Assembly (NCBI GenBank): GCA_000690595.2
Contig: JHUT02000002.1
Span: forward strand, 272,878 to 336,877
DNA length: 64,000 bases
Reading direction: 5' to 3'
Source of the DNA: Natrinema mahii
GTDB lineage: Archaea > Halobacteriota > Halobacteria > Halobacteriales > Natrialbaceae
Shown: piece by piece, positions 1 through 9,008 of the stretch
How positions within the stretch are numbered: position 1 is the first letter of the stretch
Layout of the letters: every line of letters starts with the position of its first letter
Notes under the pieces: model-generated
What the model was told of the DNA's origin: nothing
Seen by the model: only the letters and a program-made list of their open reading frames with translations
Databases searched by the model: none
Position numbers and translations under genes: made by a program

Positions 1-1299
1 GACTTAGACGCCCGGCGGGCCGACATCCGCGAGCCCGAGGCCGCGGAGCTGGTGGCCGATCGGGACGTGGTCCTCATTCTGGCCTCCGACGTCGAATCGA
101 ACAAACAGGCCGTCGAACACATCCGCGCGGCCGACGACAGCCAGTTCGTCGTCGCACGCGCGAGCGACCCCGTCTCCGGCGACGAACTCTCCGAACTCGG
201 GGCCGACATCGTCATCAACCCCTCCTCGGTGATCGCCGAGTCTGCCCTGCGGGCGCTGGAATCGGGCGAACTCGAGTACAACGCGGGCAAGCTGGCGGAT
301 CTCGTCGAGACGACGGCGACGCGGCTGGCGATCGTCACGCAGGACAGCCCCGACCCGGACTCGATCGCGTCGGCGGCGGCCCTGCAGGCGATCGCCGACC
401 ACCTCGGCATCGAGTCCGATATCATCTATCTGGGCGACGTGGGCCACCAGGAGAACCGCGCGTTCGTCAACCTGCTCGGGATCGATCTGGTCCAGTGGGA
501 CGAAATCGAGGACCACTCGGTCTACGACACCGTCGCCCTGGTCGATCACGGGACCGCGGGCCAGATGGAACTGCCCGTCGACATCGTCATCGATCACAAC
601 GAGTCCGAATCCGAGTCCGAACCCGAGTTCGTCGACATCCGGCCGAACATGTCCTCGACGTCGACGATCATGACGAAGTACATCCAGGAGTTCGACATGA
701 ACGTCTCCGAGGAGGTCGCCACCGCCTTGCTCTACGGCATCCGCGCGGAGACCCTGGATTTCAAACGCGACACGACTCCTGCCGACCTGACCGCCGCGGC
801 CTACCTCTACCCCTTCGCGAACCACGATACCCTAGAGCAGGTCGAGTCGCCGTCGATGTCGCCCGAGACCTTAGACGTCCTCGCGGAGGCGATCACCAAC
901 CGCGACGTCCAGGGAAGTCACCTCATCTCCAACGCCGGCATCGTCCGCGACCGCGAGGCACTGACCCAGGCCGCCAGCCACCTGCTGAACCTCGAGGGCG
1001 TCACCACGACCGCGGTCTTCGGCATCGCCGACGAGACGATCTTCCTCGCCGGCCGCTCGAAGGACATCCGCATCAACATCGGGAAGGTACTCGACGACGC
1101 CTACGGCGAGATCGGCGAGACGGCGGGCCACTCGACGCAAGCCAGCGCGGAGATCCCGCTTGGCATCTTCACGGGGATCGAGATCTCGGAGGACACGCGG
1201 GATACGTTGCTCGAGCTGACCGAAGAAGCAGTCAAACGGACGCTGTTCGACGCGATGGGCGTCGAGGGCGGCGGGAGCGAAGGCTCGAACGGGAGCTAA
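1..1299 (+). CDS. TrkA-N / DHH-family phosphoesterase (5' partial)
   Basis: The reading frame is open from base 1, so the true start lies upstream; the GTG at 52 is only an internal in-frame candidate. The first ~90 visible residues look like the end of a TrkA-N/RCK nucleotide-binding domain. A DHH phosphoesterase domain follows, with a DPD motif (DSPDPDSIASA, about residue 105 from the GTG), VDHG and IDHNES as metal-binding motifs, then a DHHA1-like C-terminus. DHH enzymes hydrolyse phosphodiesters such as cyclic dinucleotides, oligonucleotides or pAp. The TrkA+DHH fusion is common in haloarchaea and could be a c-di-AMP phosphodiesterase linked to potassium sensing, but the substrate is not shown by sequence. 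Confidence 0.85.
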   Translation, partial: DLDARRADIREPEAAELVADRDVVLILASDVESNKQAVEHIRAADDSQFVVARASDPVSGDELSELGADIVINPSSVIAESALRALESGELEYNAGKLADLVETTATRLAIVTQDSPDPDSIASAAALQAIADHLGIESDIIYLGDVGHQENRAFVNLLGIDLVQWDEIEDHSVYDTVALVDHGTAGQMELPVDIVIDHNESESESEPEFVDIRPNMSSTSTIMTKYIQEFDMNVSEEVATALLYGIRAETLDFKRDTTPADLTAAAYLYPFANHDTLEQVESPSMSPETLDVLAEAITNRDVQGSHLISNAGIVRDREALTQAASHLLNLEGVTTTAVFGIADETIFLAGRSKDIRINIGKVLDDAYGEIGETAGHSTQASAEIPLGIFTGIEISEDTRDTLLELTEEAVKRTLFDAMGVEGGGSEGSNGS

Positions 1300-1320
1300 G
1301 CGCCGCGAAACGGACTCCGA

Positions 1321-1614
1321 TCAGGCCAGCAGTTCGTCTTCTTCCTCGTCGGGTTCGCGGACTCGTTCGACGACGTCGTTGATCAGGACGATGTCGCCGA
1401 CCGAGCGGACCCAGCGGTAGGGGACGATGATGCCCTGTCCGGTCCGGGCTTCCTCGGCGAACAGTTCGCCGTTTAAGTTCGCGAGCGCGAGGCCGGAGAC
1501 GGCCTGGCCGTCGATGTTCAGTCGGAGATCCTCGACTTCGCCCACGAAGACGCCGTTGTTCGAGTAGACCTCGCGGCCGACGAGGGAGGTGATCTCTTGG
1601 GGTGTCTCGTCCAT
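1321..1614 (-). CDS. PRC-barrel domain protein
   Basis: A 97-aa soluble protein covered by one PRC-barrel domain (LVGREVYSNNGVFVGEVEDL ... GQGIIVPYRWVRSVGDIVLI) with an acidic tail. Haloarchaeal stand-alone PRC-barrel proteins are small and widespread; some have been linked to cell division or RNA metabolism, but this copy cannot be assigned further. I chose the ATG at 1614 over 1626 because a TATA-like TTAACTTTT (1640-1648) lies ~27 bp upstream of 1614, which would give a leaderless mRNA. It converges on the DHH gene with a 21-bp gap. Confidence 0.8.
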   Translation of the reverse strand: MDETPQEITSLVGREVYSNNGVFVGEVEDLRLNIDGQAVSGLALANLNGELFAEEARTGQGIIVPYRWVRSVGDIVLINDVVERVREPDEEEDELLA

Positions 1615-1720
1615 GTCAGGGTGCATGCGTGGCGGACTCTTAACTTTTGGTCAGACATGACAGTCACCGGTTGGTACTTGTAGCACGTCACGGACTACCG
1701 CGGCGAATCCGCGTCGAGTC

Positions 1721-1972
1721 TCACGCCGCCCAGACTGCGACCCCGATAGCGAGAGTGAGAGCAACGAGCGCAAGGATCACATAATAGATTTTCGGTCGGT
1801 CCTCAGAGACGGCACGAAACCGATTCGAGAAGAGTCTGAGCCCGGAAAGGAATCCGAGACCAAGAAAGCCGACTGCCAACAGCACGTTGCCGTTCGAAAA
1901 CAGACACAGCCAAAGGACCATGCATAAAGACGAGACGAGGGCGAGTAGATCGCTAACAGGACGCTGTCTCAT
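1721..1972 (-). CDS. small integral membrane protein, unknown
   Basis: An 83-aa hydrophobic protein with two or three predicted membrane helices (about 8-25, 28-45 and 62-82) and a basic loop between the last two. Its base composition is lower in GC than its neighbours, and no family is recognised. The gene stands alone between the PRC-barrel gene and a palindromic repeat. It is real on coding-like hydrophobic pattern only; function unknown. Confidence 0.5.
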   Translation of the reverse strand: MRQRPVSDLLALVSSLCMVLWLCLFSNGNVLLAVGFLGLGFLSGLRLFSNRFRAVSEDRPKIYYVILALVALTLAIGVAVWAA

Positions 1973-2096
1973 ACTTCAGGCGCATTATTCGAGCGGCCAA
2001 ATATAATCATTCCCCACTGAGGTTGATTAAACACGTCTCATCGATACACATCGTGGTCGATGAATACGGGTCGACAGATCAGCAAAGCGAGCGCCT

Positions 2097-2182
2097 CTAT
2101 AGGAGCCGTTGCAACGATTCACACACTGATCGCAACGCTGTCATGCGATCAGGTGTGCAATGACTTTCAGCGGCTACTATAG
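2097..2182. repeat. 86-bp palindromic repeat family 1, copy A
   Basis: Starts and ends with CTATAG. The outer arms pair (TAGCCGCTGAAA / TTGCAACGGCTCC in reverse orientation) and the inner arms carry CACACTGATCGCA / TGCGATCAGGTGTG, so almost the whole element folds as one hairpin. It is the reverse complement of copy B (36901-36986), with the same 86-bp length and only a few mismatches. It lies 18 bp after the stop codon of the Pta-like gene, so it may end that transcript. No coding capacity. Confidence 0.85.
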
Positions 2183-2199
2183 GCCGAACTCCGACAGTT

Positions 2200-3342
2200 C
2201 TATTCCAGAATCGAGTCGACGTCGGCGTGGTCCGATAGCAGCCGCTGCATGCGGTCGACGGTGTCTGCGGTGTGGGTCCGGCCGCTCCGGACGACGTCCT
2301 CCGCGCGCTCGACGGTGGTCAGCGTGTCCGTCCGGACCGACAGGATCGGGACGCCCTTCTCCCGGGCTTTCCCGGTGATCGCGCTCGAGGGCCGGTGGCC
2401 GCCGGTGAGGATGAGACAGCGGACGCCGGGGGCCTCGAGCGCCGCGGTGTGGATTTCGGCCCGGTCGCCGCCGGTGATGACGGCGGCGTCTCGCGTCCGG
2501 CGGAAGTGTCGCAGGGCACTGTCGGCCCCCATCGCGCCGACGGTAAAGCGCTCGACGTAGCTCTCGGCCCCGTCCGCGACGAGGGTCTCGGCTCCGAGTT
2601 CGTCGGCCAGGTCCGCGACGGTCACGCCCGACAGCTCCCGCTCGCTCGGGAGGACGCCGTGGATCGGAATCCCCCGTCCCTCGAGAAACGGGACGACGTC
2701 GGTCTCGAGCCCGTCGTAGGCCGCATCGGAGACGCCGTTGAAGACGACGCCGGCGAGGCGGTCGCCGAACCGGTCGGCGGCGGCGATGACGTCGTCGACG
2801 TCTGCCGGAATCTCGTAGGGGGCGACCAGCAGGACCCGGGCGTCGAGCAGGGCCGCCACGTCGGTGTCCGCGAGGTCGACGATGCCGCCGACGTCGTAGC
2901 GGCCGCCACCCTCGACGAACAGTCGGTCGTGGTCGGCCGACAGCGTCCCGAACGCCTCCTGGACCCGCTCGTGGAGTTCGGCGGGGTCCTCGCGGCCGCG
3001 GATCGCCTGCTCGATGAACGTCGGCGAGTAGACGACCGGCTCGAGGTCGTGGAGTTCGGCCTCCAGCTCGAGCAGCTCGCGGGCGAGCAGCGGGTCCTCG
3101 TCTAAGGTCTTCCCGACGTTGCTCTGGAGGCGGGTCCCCTTGGGTTTCATGTAGCCGACGCTGTCGCCCTCGTCGGCCGCGAGTCGGGCCAGCGCCAGCG
3201 TGATCGCCGTCTTGCCCGCGCTTGCCTCGAGCGAACTGACGAGCAGCGTGTCGGGGTCGCCGCGAACGGCGGTGGTCGCGTCGTCGGTGTCGGTGGTCGT
3301 CTCGCTGTCAGCGGTCGTGGGATCGGAATCTGGATCGGTCAT
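2200..3342 (-). CDS. Pta-like P-loop/DRTGG domain protein
   Basis: A 380-aa protein: acidic Thr/Asp-rich N-terminus (1-30), BioD-like P-loop domain (LLVSSLEASAGKTAITLALA, ~35-55), then a DRTGG domain (AVITGGDRAEIHTAALEAPG, ~290-310). This is the layout of the N-terminal regulatory part of long phosphotransacetylases, without the catalytic Pta domain. Its start overlaps the stop of the upstream acyl-CoA synthetase by 4 bp (ATGA), so the two are translationally coupled. I infer a regulatory role in acetate/acyl-CoA metabolism; the reaction, if any, is unknown. Confidence 0.85.
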   Translation of the reverse strand: MTDPDSDPTTADSETTTDTDDATTAVRGDPDTLLVSSLEASAGKTAITLALARLAADEGDSVGYMKPKGTRLQSNVGKTLDEDPLLARELLELEAELHDLEPVVYSPTFIEQAIRGREDPAELHERVQEAFGTLSADHDRLFVEGGGRYDVGGIVDLADTDVAALLDARVLLVAPYEIPADVDDVIAAADRFGDRLAGVVFNGVSDAAYDGLETDVVPFLEGRGIPIHGVLPSERELSGVTVADLADELGAETLVADGAESYVERFTVGAMGADSALRHFRRTRDAAVITGGDRAEIHTAALEAPGVRCLILTGGHRPSSAITGKAREKGVPILSVRTDTLTTVERAEDVVRSGRTHTADTVDRMQRLLSDHADVDSILE

Positions 3343-5450
3343 GGGTCTGTCGTGTCGAGGTCGTCCGGATCGACGGTGAGCCGCAGGTCGATCGCCTGTA
3401 CGCCATCGGGGCCGGCCACGAGCGGGTTGATATCGAGTTCGAGGATCGACGGGAAGTCGGTCACCAGCTGTGAAAGCCGCTGGATCGTCTCGACGACGCC
3501 GTCGACGTCGGCCGGCTCGCGGCCGCGAGCGCCGCGCAACAGCGGTGCGGCCTGAATCTCGTCGACCATCTCGCGGGCCTCGCTCTCGCCGAACGGGGCG
3601 ACCCGAACCGACGTGTCCTCTAAGATCTCGACGAAGATGCCGCCGAGTCCGAACAGGACGAGCGGGCCGAACTGCGGGTCGCGGTTCATCCCGACGATCG
3701 TCTCGGTCGACGCCTCGAGGTCGAGCATCTCCTGGATCTGGACGCCGATGATCGTCGCGTCGGGCTGGTAGTTTCGTGCCCGTGCGACCACGTCCTCGTA
3801 GGTGTCGGCGACGTCCGCGTCGCTCACGCCGACCCTGACGCCGCCGATGTCGGACTTGTGGGAGATGTCGGGGCTGACGATCTTCATCACGACGTCGCCC
3901 TCGATCGACTCGGCGACCTCGCGGGCGCGGTCCGGATCGTCGACGATCTCGCCCTGGGGCGTCGGGATCCCGTAGGCCTCGAGCAGGTCCATCGATTCGA
4001 CGCCGAGGCGGTTGTCGTCGCGGCGTTTCGTCCGAGCGAGGATCTCGCGGGCGCGCTCGCGGTCGACGTCGAACGTCGCCGGCTCGTCGGCCGTCCGCTC
4101 GCGGATGTCCCGGAACTGCGCGAGCGCGTCGAGTCCCGAGACCGCACGCGAGGGGTCGAAGTAGTTCGGAATCCCCGACTCGCGCAGCGTCGCCTCGGCG
4201 TCGCGGGCCCGCTTGCCGCCCATCAGGCACGTGACGACCGGCGTGTCGTGGGTCTCGAGCTTTTCGATGACCGTCTCGGCCAGTTCGTCGTAGGAGAGGA
4301 CGGCGGTCGGCGCGGCGACGACGACCGCGCTGCCGACGTTGGGGTCCTCGAGGGCGATCTCCAAGGCCTCGCCGAAGCGCTCGACGTCGGCGTCGCCGAT
4401 CGCGTCGATCGGGTTGTAGACGTTTGCTTCGTCGGGCATCGCCGCGGCGAGTCGGTCGATCGTCTCGTCCGCGAAGGTCGCCATCTCGAGCGTCGAGTCG
4501 CCGACGGCGTCGGTCGTGAGAACGCCCGGGCCGCCGGCGTTGGTGACGACCGCGACGCCGTCGGACTCGGGTTCGGGCAGGCCGGCCAGCGCCCGCGCGG
4601 AGTCGAACAGCTCCTGGACCGAGCGGGCCCGGATGACGCCGGCCTGCTCGAGGCCGGCCTCGTAGGCCCGTTCGCTGCCGGCGATCGCGCCGGTGTGTGA
4701 GGAGGCCGCCTGCGCGCCGGCGTCGGTGCGGCCGGACTTGACGAGGACGATCGGGGTGTCGGCGGTGACCTCGCGGGCCGCCTCGAGAAAGCCCTGCCCG
4801 TCGTCGATGTCTTCTAGGTAGCCGATGACGACGTCGGTCTCGGGATCCGACCCCCACTCGCGGACGAAGTCCGTCTCGTCGAGGACGGTCTTGTTGCCCA
4901 GCGAGACGACGTCCCGGAAGCCGATCCCCTGTTCGTTGGCCCAGTCCAGCACGGCGGTGATGAACGCCCCGGACTGACTCATAAAGGAGATCGAGCCCTC
5001 GCGGGCGTCTTCGGGACCGAAGGTGGCGTTCATCCCGTTTTCGGTGGCCATGATCCCGAGGCTGTTCGGCCCGACGACGTTGAGGTCGTGGTCGGCGGCG
5101 AGCTCGCGCAGTCGCCGTTCGCGTTCGGCGCCCTCGCCGCCGGTCTCGGAGAAGCCGGCCGTGATGACGACGACGTTCTCGGTGCCGGCGTCGGCCACGT
5201 CCCGAATCGCCTCGATGACGATATCGGGCGGTACTACGACTACCGCCAGATCGATCGGCGGCGCGCTCGTCGCGTCCTCGTAACACTCGAGCCCGAGAAC
5301 CGTCTCGCGCGAGGGGTTGATCGGCACGACCTCGCCGTCGAACCCGTCTCGCAGGTTCTCGAGGATCGCCCGACCGACCGCGCCCTCGCGGTCGGTCGCG
5401 CCGACCACGGCGACGGTCTCGGGATCGAAGAGTGCGGATAACCGTCCCAT
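3339..5450 (-). CDS. acd: acetate--CoA ligase (ADP-forming), fused alpha+beta
   Basis: A 703-aa single-chain ADP-forming acyl-CoA synthetase. An N-terminal CoA-binding Rossmann domain (LFDPETVAVVGATDREGAVG) is followed by succinyl-CoA-ligase-like domains carrying the phosphorylated His in SSHTGAIAGSE (~residue 245), then a C-terminal ATP-grasp domain (DVVMKIVSPDISHKSDIGGV onward). It converts acetyl-CoA or other acyl-CoA plus ADP and Pi to acid, CoA and ATP, the usual archaeal route for acetate or branched-chain acid formation. First gene of a two-gene operon with the Pta-like protein. Substrate range cannot be read from sequence. Confidence 0.93.
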   Translation of the reverse strand: MGRLSALFDPETVAVVGATDREGAVGRAILENLRDGFDGEVVPINPSRETVLGLECYEDATSAPPIDLAVVVVPPDIVIEAIRDVADAGTENVVVITAGFSETGGEGAERERRLRELAADHDLNVVGPNSLGIMATENGMNATFGPEDAREGSISFMSQSGAFITAVLDWANEQGIGFRDVVSLGNKTVLDETDFVREWGSDPETDVVIGYLEDIDDGQGFLEAAREVTADTPIVLVKSGRTDAGAQAASSHTGAIAGSERAYEAGLEQAGVIRARSVQELFDSARALAGLPEPESDGVAVVTNAGGPGVLTTDAVGDSTLEMATFADETIDRLAAAMPDEANVYNPIDAIGDADVERFGEALEIALEDPNVGSAVVVAAPTAVLSYDELAETVIEKLETHDTPVVTCLMGGKRARDAEATLRESGIPNYFDPSRAVSGLDALAQFRDIRERTADEPATFDVDRERAREILARTKRRDDNRLGVESMDLLEAYGIPTPQGEIVDDPDRAREVAESIEGDVVMKIVSPDISHKSDIGGVRVGVSDADVADTYEDVVARARNYQPDATIIGVQIQEMLDLEASTETIVGMNRDPQFGPLVLFGLGGIFVEILEDTSVRVAPFGESEAREMVDEIQAAPLLRGARGREPADVDGVVETIQRLSQLVTDFPSILELDINPLVAGPDGVQAIDLRLTVDPDDLDTTDP

Positions 5451-5543
5451 CGCTCGATGGTTGGCCGGGTAGCGTGTTAAGGATATGGCGTGTTCCCGCC
5501 GTCCGGTACCGGGCGTCGAAACGCCGCGCTCGAGGGGCGACCG

Positions 5544-5929
5544 TCACTCGGGACGGCCGGAGCCCCGATCGTCACGGGACGATCGTCCGACCGCGGCGAC
5601 CGTCGCCCCGAGCCAGTACCACAGCACCAGCCCGCCGTACAGCAGGAAATGGACCGGGCTGTCCGCCGTCATGACCGCCTCGAGCAACGCCATGCCGACC
5701 GCGTCGGCGATCACACTGTCGGCGACGAGGTCGGCGAGCGGGACCGCGAGACGGACGGCGGCGACCGCGCCGCCGCCCCCGGCGAGCAAGGCGACGAGCG
5801 CGAGGGCCAGCGGCTCGCCAAGCACGCCCGCGACTCGCGTCCAGTAGACGTCCCTGGCGGCCAGAGGACGTAGCCGAGGGCGAACGCGAGGGCCGCGCTC
5901 GCGAGGACGTTCCACGAGCGGCGTCCCAT
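5544..5929 (-). pseudogene. membrane protein gene with apparent frameshift
   Basis: Two overlapping frames together read as one ~127-aa membrane protein. The first gives a start and one helix (MGRRSWNVLASAALAFALGY, from 5929); the second continues with ARDVYWTRVAGVLG and two further helices ending in VLWYWLGATVAAVG. The frames join near 5858-5862, where one missing base in the Trp-Pro codons explains the break. Either a sequencing error or a recent mutation. It sits between the acd operon and the metal transporter on the same strand; family not recognised. Confidence 0.6.
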
Positions 5930-5987
5930 ACGCGATCGTCGACCCGAGAAGGCGGAGGGGCTGTGGCTGAGACCCACACTCGAGCGA

Positions 5988-7007
5988 TCAGTGTGTCGAG
6001 ATCGCGGCCGTCGAGCGACTCGAGGCGAGGATCGCGAGCAGGTAGCAGGCGATCGCGACGACGACGATCGAGCCGCCGGTGGGCAGCCCCTGCGAGATCG
6101 AGAACGCGAAGCCGCCGATGACTGCGATCTGTCCGACGAGAATCGACAGGGTCAGCGTCTCGCGGAAGCTGTGGGCGACCTGCGTCGCGGTCGCGACGGG
6201 GACGACCAACATCGCGGCGACGAGGATCACGCCGAGGATCTGCATCGCGCCGACGACGACGACGGCCGTCATCACGATCAGTAAGGTGTTGTACCAGGTG
6301 ACGTTGAGTCGCGCGACGCGGGCGGCCTGCTCGTCGAAGGTGATGAAAAGCAGTTGCTTGTAGGTCGCGACGGTGACGAGGACGACGACGACGCTGATGA
6401 CGGCCATCAGCCGCGCCCCCGAGGGGGTGACGACCGAGATGTTTCCGAAGAGATAGCCCTCGACGTTGAACCCGGTCATCCCGCGGCCGTAGCTGATGAT
6501 CAGCGTCCCAACGGCGAAGCTGCCGGTCAGCATGATCGCGATCGGCACGTCGCCGTAGGTGTCGGTCCGCTCGGCCAGCCACTGGACGCCAAGCGCCCCG
6601 AGGATCCCGACGACCAGCGCGATGAGCATGAGCGAACCGCTCCAGCCGGTCATCGAACTCACCACGAGCCCGACGGCGACGCCGGCGAACGCAGTGTGTG
6701 CCAGCGTCTCACCGATCAGGGCCATCTCGCGGTGGACGAGATAGGTACCGACAAGCGGCGCGACGACGCCGATCAGGATCCCCGTCGCGATCGAACGCCA
6801 CATGAAGGGATGGTAGAAGACGTTCGTCCCCAGGTAGTGATCGAGCCACCAGCCCGCGATCCGGGCCTGCTCGTAGATCACGTCCACGACCGGATACGAG
6901 CGGAGCGCATCGATCGCCAGCAGGCCGACCATCGCCACCGCGAGGACAGCGGTCAAACCGATCCCGACGCGCTCGAGCCGTCGGCGAAGGGGAGAGCGAG
7001 TCGACAT
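5988..7007 (-). CDS. metal ABC transporter permease (ZnuB/MntB type)
   Basis: A 339-aa polytopic membrane protein of the ABC-3 family (YHPFMWRSIATGILIGVVAP, HREMALIGETLAHTAFAGVA) with about eight or nine helices, longer than bacterial ZnuB because of an extra N-terminal helix. It forms the channel of a zinc/manganese-type importer. It is the last gene of the operon substrate-binding protein, ATPase, permease; its start lies 2 bp beyond the ATPase stop codon. Confidence 0.92.
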   Translation of the reverse strand: MSTRSPLRRRLERVGIGLTAVLAVAMVGLLAIDALRSYPVVDVIYEQARIAGWWLDHYLGTNVFYHPFMWRSIATGILIGVVAPLVGTYLVHREMALIGETLAHTAFAGVAVGLVVSSMTGWSGSLMLIALVVGILGALGVQWLAERTDTYGDVPIAIMLTGSFAVGTLIISYGRGMTGFNVEGYLFGNISVVTPSGARLMAVISVVVVLVTVATYKQLLFITFDEQAARVARLNVTWYNTLLIVMTAVVVVGAMQILGVILVAAMLVVPVATATQVAHSFRETLTLSILVGQIAVIGGFAFSISQGLPTGGSIVVVAIACYLLAILASSRSTAAISTH

Positions 7008-7009
7008 GG

Positions 7010-7747
7010 TCAGTGGTGGTGGTGAACGACCTGGCCGCTCGCGCCGTAGGCCTCGGTCAGGGCGTCGCTTTCGACGAACGATTCCGTGTCACCGTGGTGG
7101 TAGAGTTCGGTGTTGATACAGGCGATCCGGCTCGCCCGGTCGGTGACCACGCCGATGTCGTGTTCGATCAGGATGATCGTGATCCCGTCCTCGTTGAGCG
7201 ACTCGAGCAACTGGTAGAAGGCGTCGCGGGACTCGGCGTCGACGCCGACGGTGGGCTCGTCGAGTGCCAACAGGTCGGCCTCGGAGGCCAGCGCCCGCGC
7301 GATGTAGGCCCGCTGGCGCTGGCCGCCCGAGAGCGCGTTGATCTGTCGGTCCGCGAGGTCGACGATGCCGACCGTCTCGAGGGCGTCGTCGACGGCCGCG
7401 TAATCCGCGTCGGTCAGCCGGCCGTGGCCCGCGTGGGCGAACCGGCCCATGGTGACGACCTCGCGGACGGTGACCGGCATCGAGCCGCCGCCGCTGGTCG
7501 CCTGCTGGGAGACGTAGCCGATCCGCTCGCCGTCCTCGAACGACGACACCGGCTCGCCGAACAGCTCGATCGAGCCGCTATCGGGGCTGCGCAGCCCGAG
7601 CATGAGATGGAGCAGCGTCGTCTTGCCCGAGCCGTTCGGGCCGATCAGTCCCAGGAAATCGCCCTCCGCGACGGTCAGTGAGACGTCGCGGACGGCCGGC
7701 TGCTCGCCGTAGGCGAAGGTCACGTTCTCGAGGTCGACGACGGTCAC
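7010..7747 (-). CDS. metal ABC transporter ATP-binding protein
   Basis: A 245-aa ATPase with Walker A (GPNGSGKTTLL), signature motif (LSGGQRQRAYIARAL), Walker B (LLALDEPTVGVD) and switch His (LIEHDIG). I use the GTG start at 7747, which overlaps the TGA of the binding-protein gene (GTGA); a longer frame reaching 7828 lies inside that gene and looks non-native. The C-terminus ends in VVHHHH, a natural four-His tail that may bind metal. It energises the ZnuB-type permease encoded just downstream. Confidence 0.93.
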   Translation of the reverse strand: MTVVDLENVTFAYGEQPAVRDVSLTVAEGDFLGLIGPNGSGKTTLLHLMLGLRSPDSGSIELFGEPVSSFEDGERIGYVSQQATSGGGSMPVTVREVVTMGRFAHAGHGRLTDADYAAVDDALETVGIVDLADRQINALSGGQRQRAYIARALASEADLLALDEPTVGVDAESRDAFYQLLESLNEDGITIILIEHDIGVVTDRASRIACINTELYHHGDTESFVESDALTEAYGASGQVVHHHH

Positions 7748-8772
7748 TGTGCGTCTACTACCTCTCTGAGCGCGGGGAGGTTTATTTCTTCCATTTGCTC
7801 GCGGTACCCCCAGCCCTCCTCCTCCCACGCCGAGAGGGTCCCCGAGAGGTGGCTCAACGGCATCGCGTCGGTCGCCGTGCTGTCCCGCAACAGCGTCTCG
7901 ACGAGCTGGGGGTACTCGTCGTCGGGCGCTTCGAAGGGGTCATAGAGGACCGTCTCGATCCCCTCGTCGTCGATGAGCGAGATCGTCTCGGAGATCTCCC
8001 CCGACGACGGTGTCTCCTGGGGCGAGACGCCGACGGGCGTGTGCAGCTCGAACCCGTATCGATCCTGCAGATAGGTAAAGGAGTCGTGGCCGGCGAAGAC
8101 GGCGGTTCGGCGGTCGGCCGACTCGAAGAGATCCTGCAGTCGCTCGTCCAGCGACTCGAGGTCGGCGACGTACGCCGCGGCGTTTTCCTCGTAGGTGTCG
8201 GCGTTGTCCGGATCGGCGTCGGCCAGTCCGGTCGCGATCGTGTCGACGATCTCCGCAGCGAGGACGGGGTCGAGCCAGACGTGGGGGTCGTAGGCGGTCT
8301 CGTCGTGATCGTGGCCCTCGTGGTCGTCGCTTTCGTTCTCGTCGTGATCGTTCCCGTCGTGCCCCCCGGTGTCGACCTCGTGGCCCCACCCGAGGAGTCG
8401 GTCTTCCAGTCCCTCGAGGCCGTCGATCACCGCGACGGTGTCGTAGTCGGACTCGAGGGTCGCCGCGAGGTCCTGGGCCCACGAGAACTCGGGCGTATCG
8501 AGGTAGACGAAGGCCCCGGTGTCGGCGACGTTTCGAGTGAGGTCCCCGCTCGGTTGCCAGCCGTGGCCGGCCTCCCCCGTTCCGACCGGGTTCTCGAAGT
8601 CGATCGCGTCGCCGCTGACCTGTTCGGCCCAGTCCCAGAGCGTGAAGAAGGCGGCGTAGCCGTCGTCGGTCTCGGCGCTCGCCGGATCGATCTCGTCGAG
8701 ACAGCCGGCGATCGCTCCCGTCGCGACCGTGCCGGCTCCCGCTTTCACCAGCGCGCGTCGTGTCAGCTTCAT
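7744..8772 (-). CDS. Tat-exported zinc/manganese-binding lipoprotein (ZnuA-like)
   Basis: A 342-aa solute-binding protein. Tat signal TRRALVKAGAGTVATGAIAG is followed by a lipobox Cys at ~23, so it should be anchored outside the membrane. A His/Asp-rich loop (~GHEVDTGGHDGNDHDENES and DDHEGHDHDE, residues 130-155) precedes the YDPHVWLDP motif typical of cluster A-I metal-binding proteins; GHDSFTYLQDRYG and a late Asp complete the site. The His loop favours zinc, but manganese is possible. First gene of the operon; a TATA-like box at 8796-8801 fits a leaderless start. Confidence 0.92.
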   Translation of the reverse strand: MKLTRRALVKAGAGTVATGAIAGCLDEIDPASAETDDGYAAFFTLWDWAEQVSGDAIDFENPVGTGEAGHGWQPSGDLTRNVADTGAFVYLDTPEFSWAQDLAATLESDYDTVAVIDGLEGLEDRLLGWGHEVDTGGHDGNDHDENESDDHEGHDHDETAYDPHVWLDPVLAAEIVDTIATGLADADPDNADTYEENAAAYVADLESLDERLQDLFESADRRTAVFAGHDSFTYLQDRYGFELHTPVGVSPQETPSSGEISETISLIDDEGIETVLYDPFEAPDDEYPQLVETLLRDSTATDAMPLSHLSGTLSAWEEEGWGYREQMEEINLPALREVVDAQ

Positions 8773-8794
8773 ACTCGAATGTTTGTCCGTCGGG

Positions 8795-8864
8795 GTATAA
8801 GCGTTATTATCTCACGGCCCAATATTATTAACAAACGGCATCAGCGATCGAGTGCGTTAACAAA
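8795..8864 (-). promoter_or_regulatory. metal-transporter promoter with direct TTAACAAA repeats
   Basis: TATA-like TATAA at 8796-8800, ~25 bp before the ATG. Two direct copies of TTAACAAA lie at 8828-8835 and 8857-8864, 29 bp apart (close to three helix turns). They could bind a metal-responsive regulator, but no matching regulator is in the window. Confidence 0.4.
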
Positions 8865-8926
8865 ACGTGGTTGTATAGCGAGCCGAGTTACTAGCGGCGA
8901 GTCGCGGACGGAAAACCGCGTCGGTC

Positions 8927-9008
8927 AGACGGTCCGCTGTCCGTCATTTCCGGCGCGACCGCAGGCCGTGTCGCGGTCGCACCGGTACATCGTTACAGCG
9001 AACCGTCT
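8927..9008. repeat. 82-bp palindromic repeat family 2, copy 1
   Basis: Begins AGACGG and ends CCGTCT. The two halves are nearly reverse complements (AGACGGTCCGCTGT against ACAGCGAACCGTCT; CGCGACCGC against GCGGTCGCAC). It has the same length as copy 2 (22816-22897). Its last base is the first base of the stop triplet of the minus-strand gene that ends here, so it directly follows that gene as a probable terminator or mRNA 3' hairpin. Confidence 0.8.

Noticed and set aside
3343-5547. Long minus-strand frame giving a 1115-aa protein through the acd gene
   Set aside because: Its first ~735 residues are Arg/Asp-rich shadow of acd; only the part from 3342 is the real Pta-like protein.
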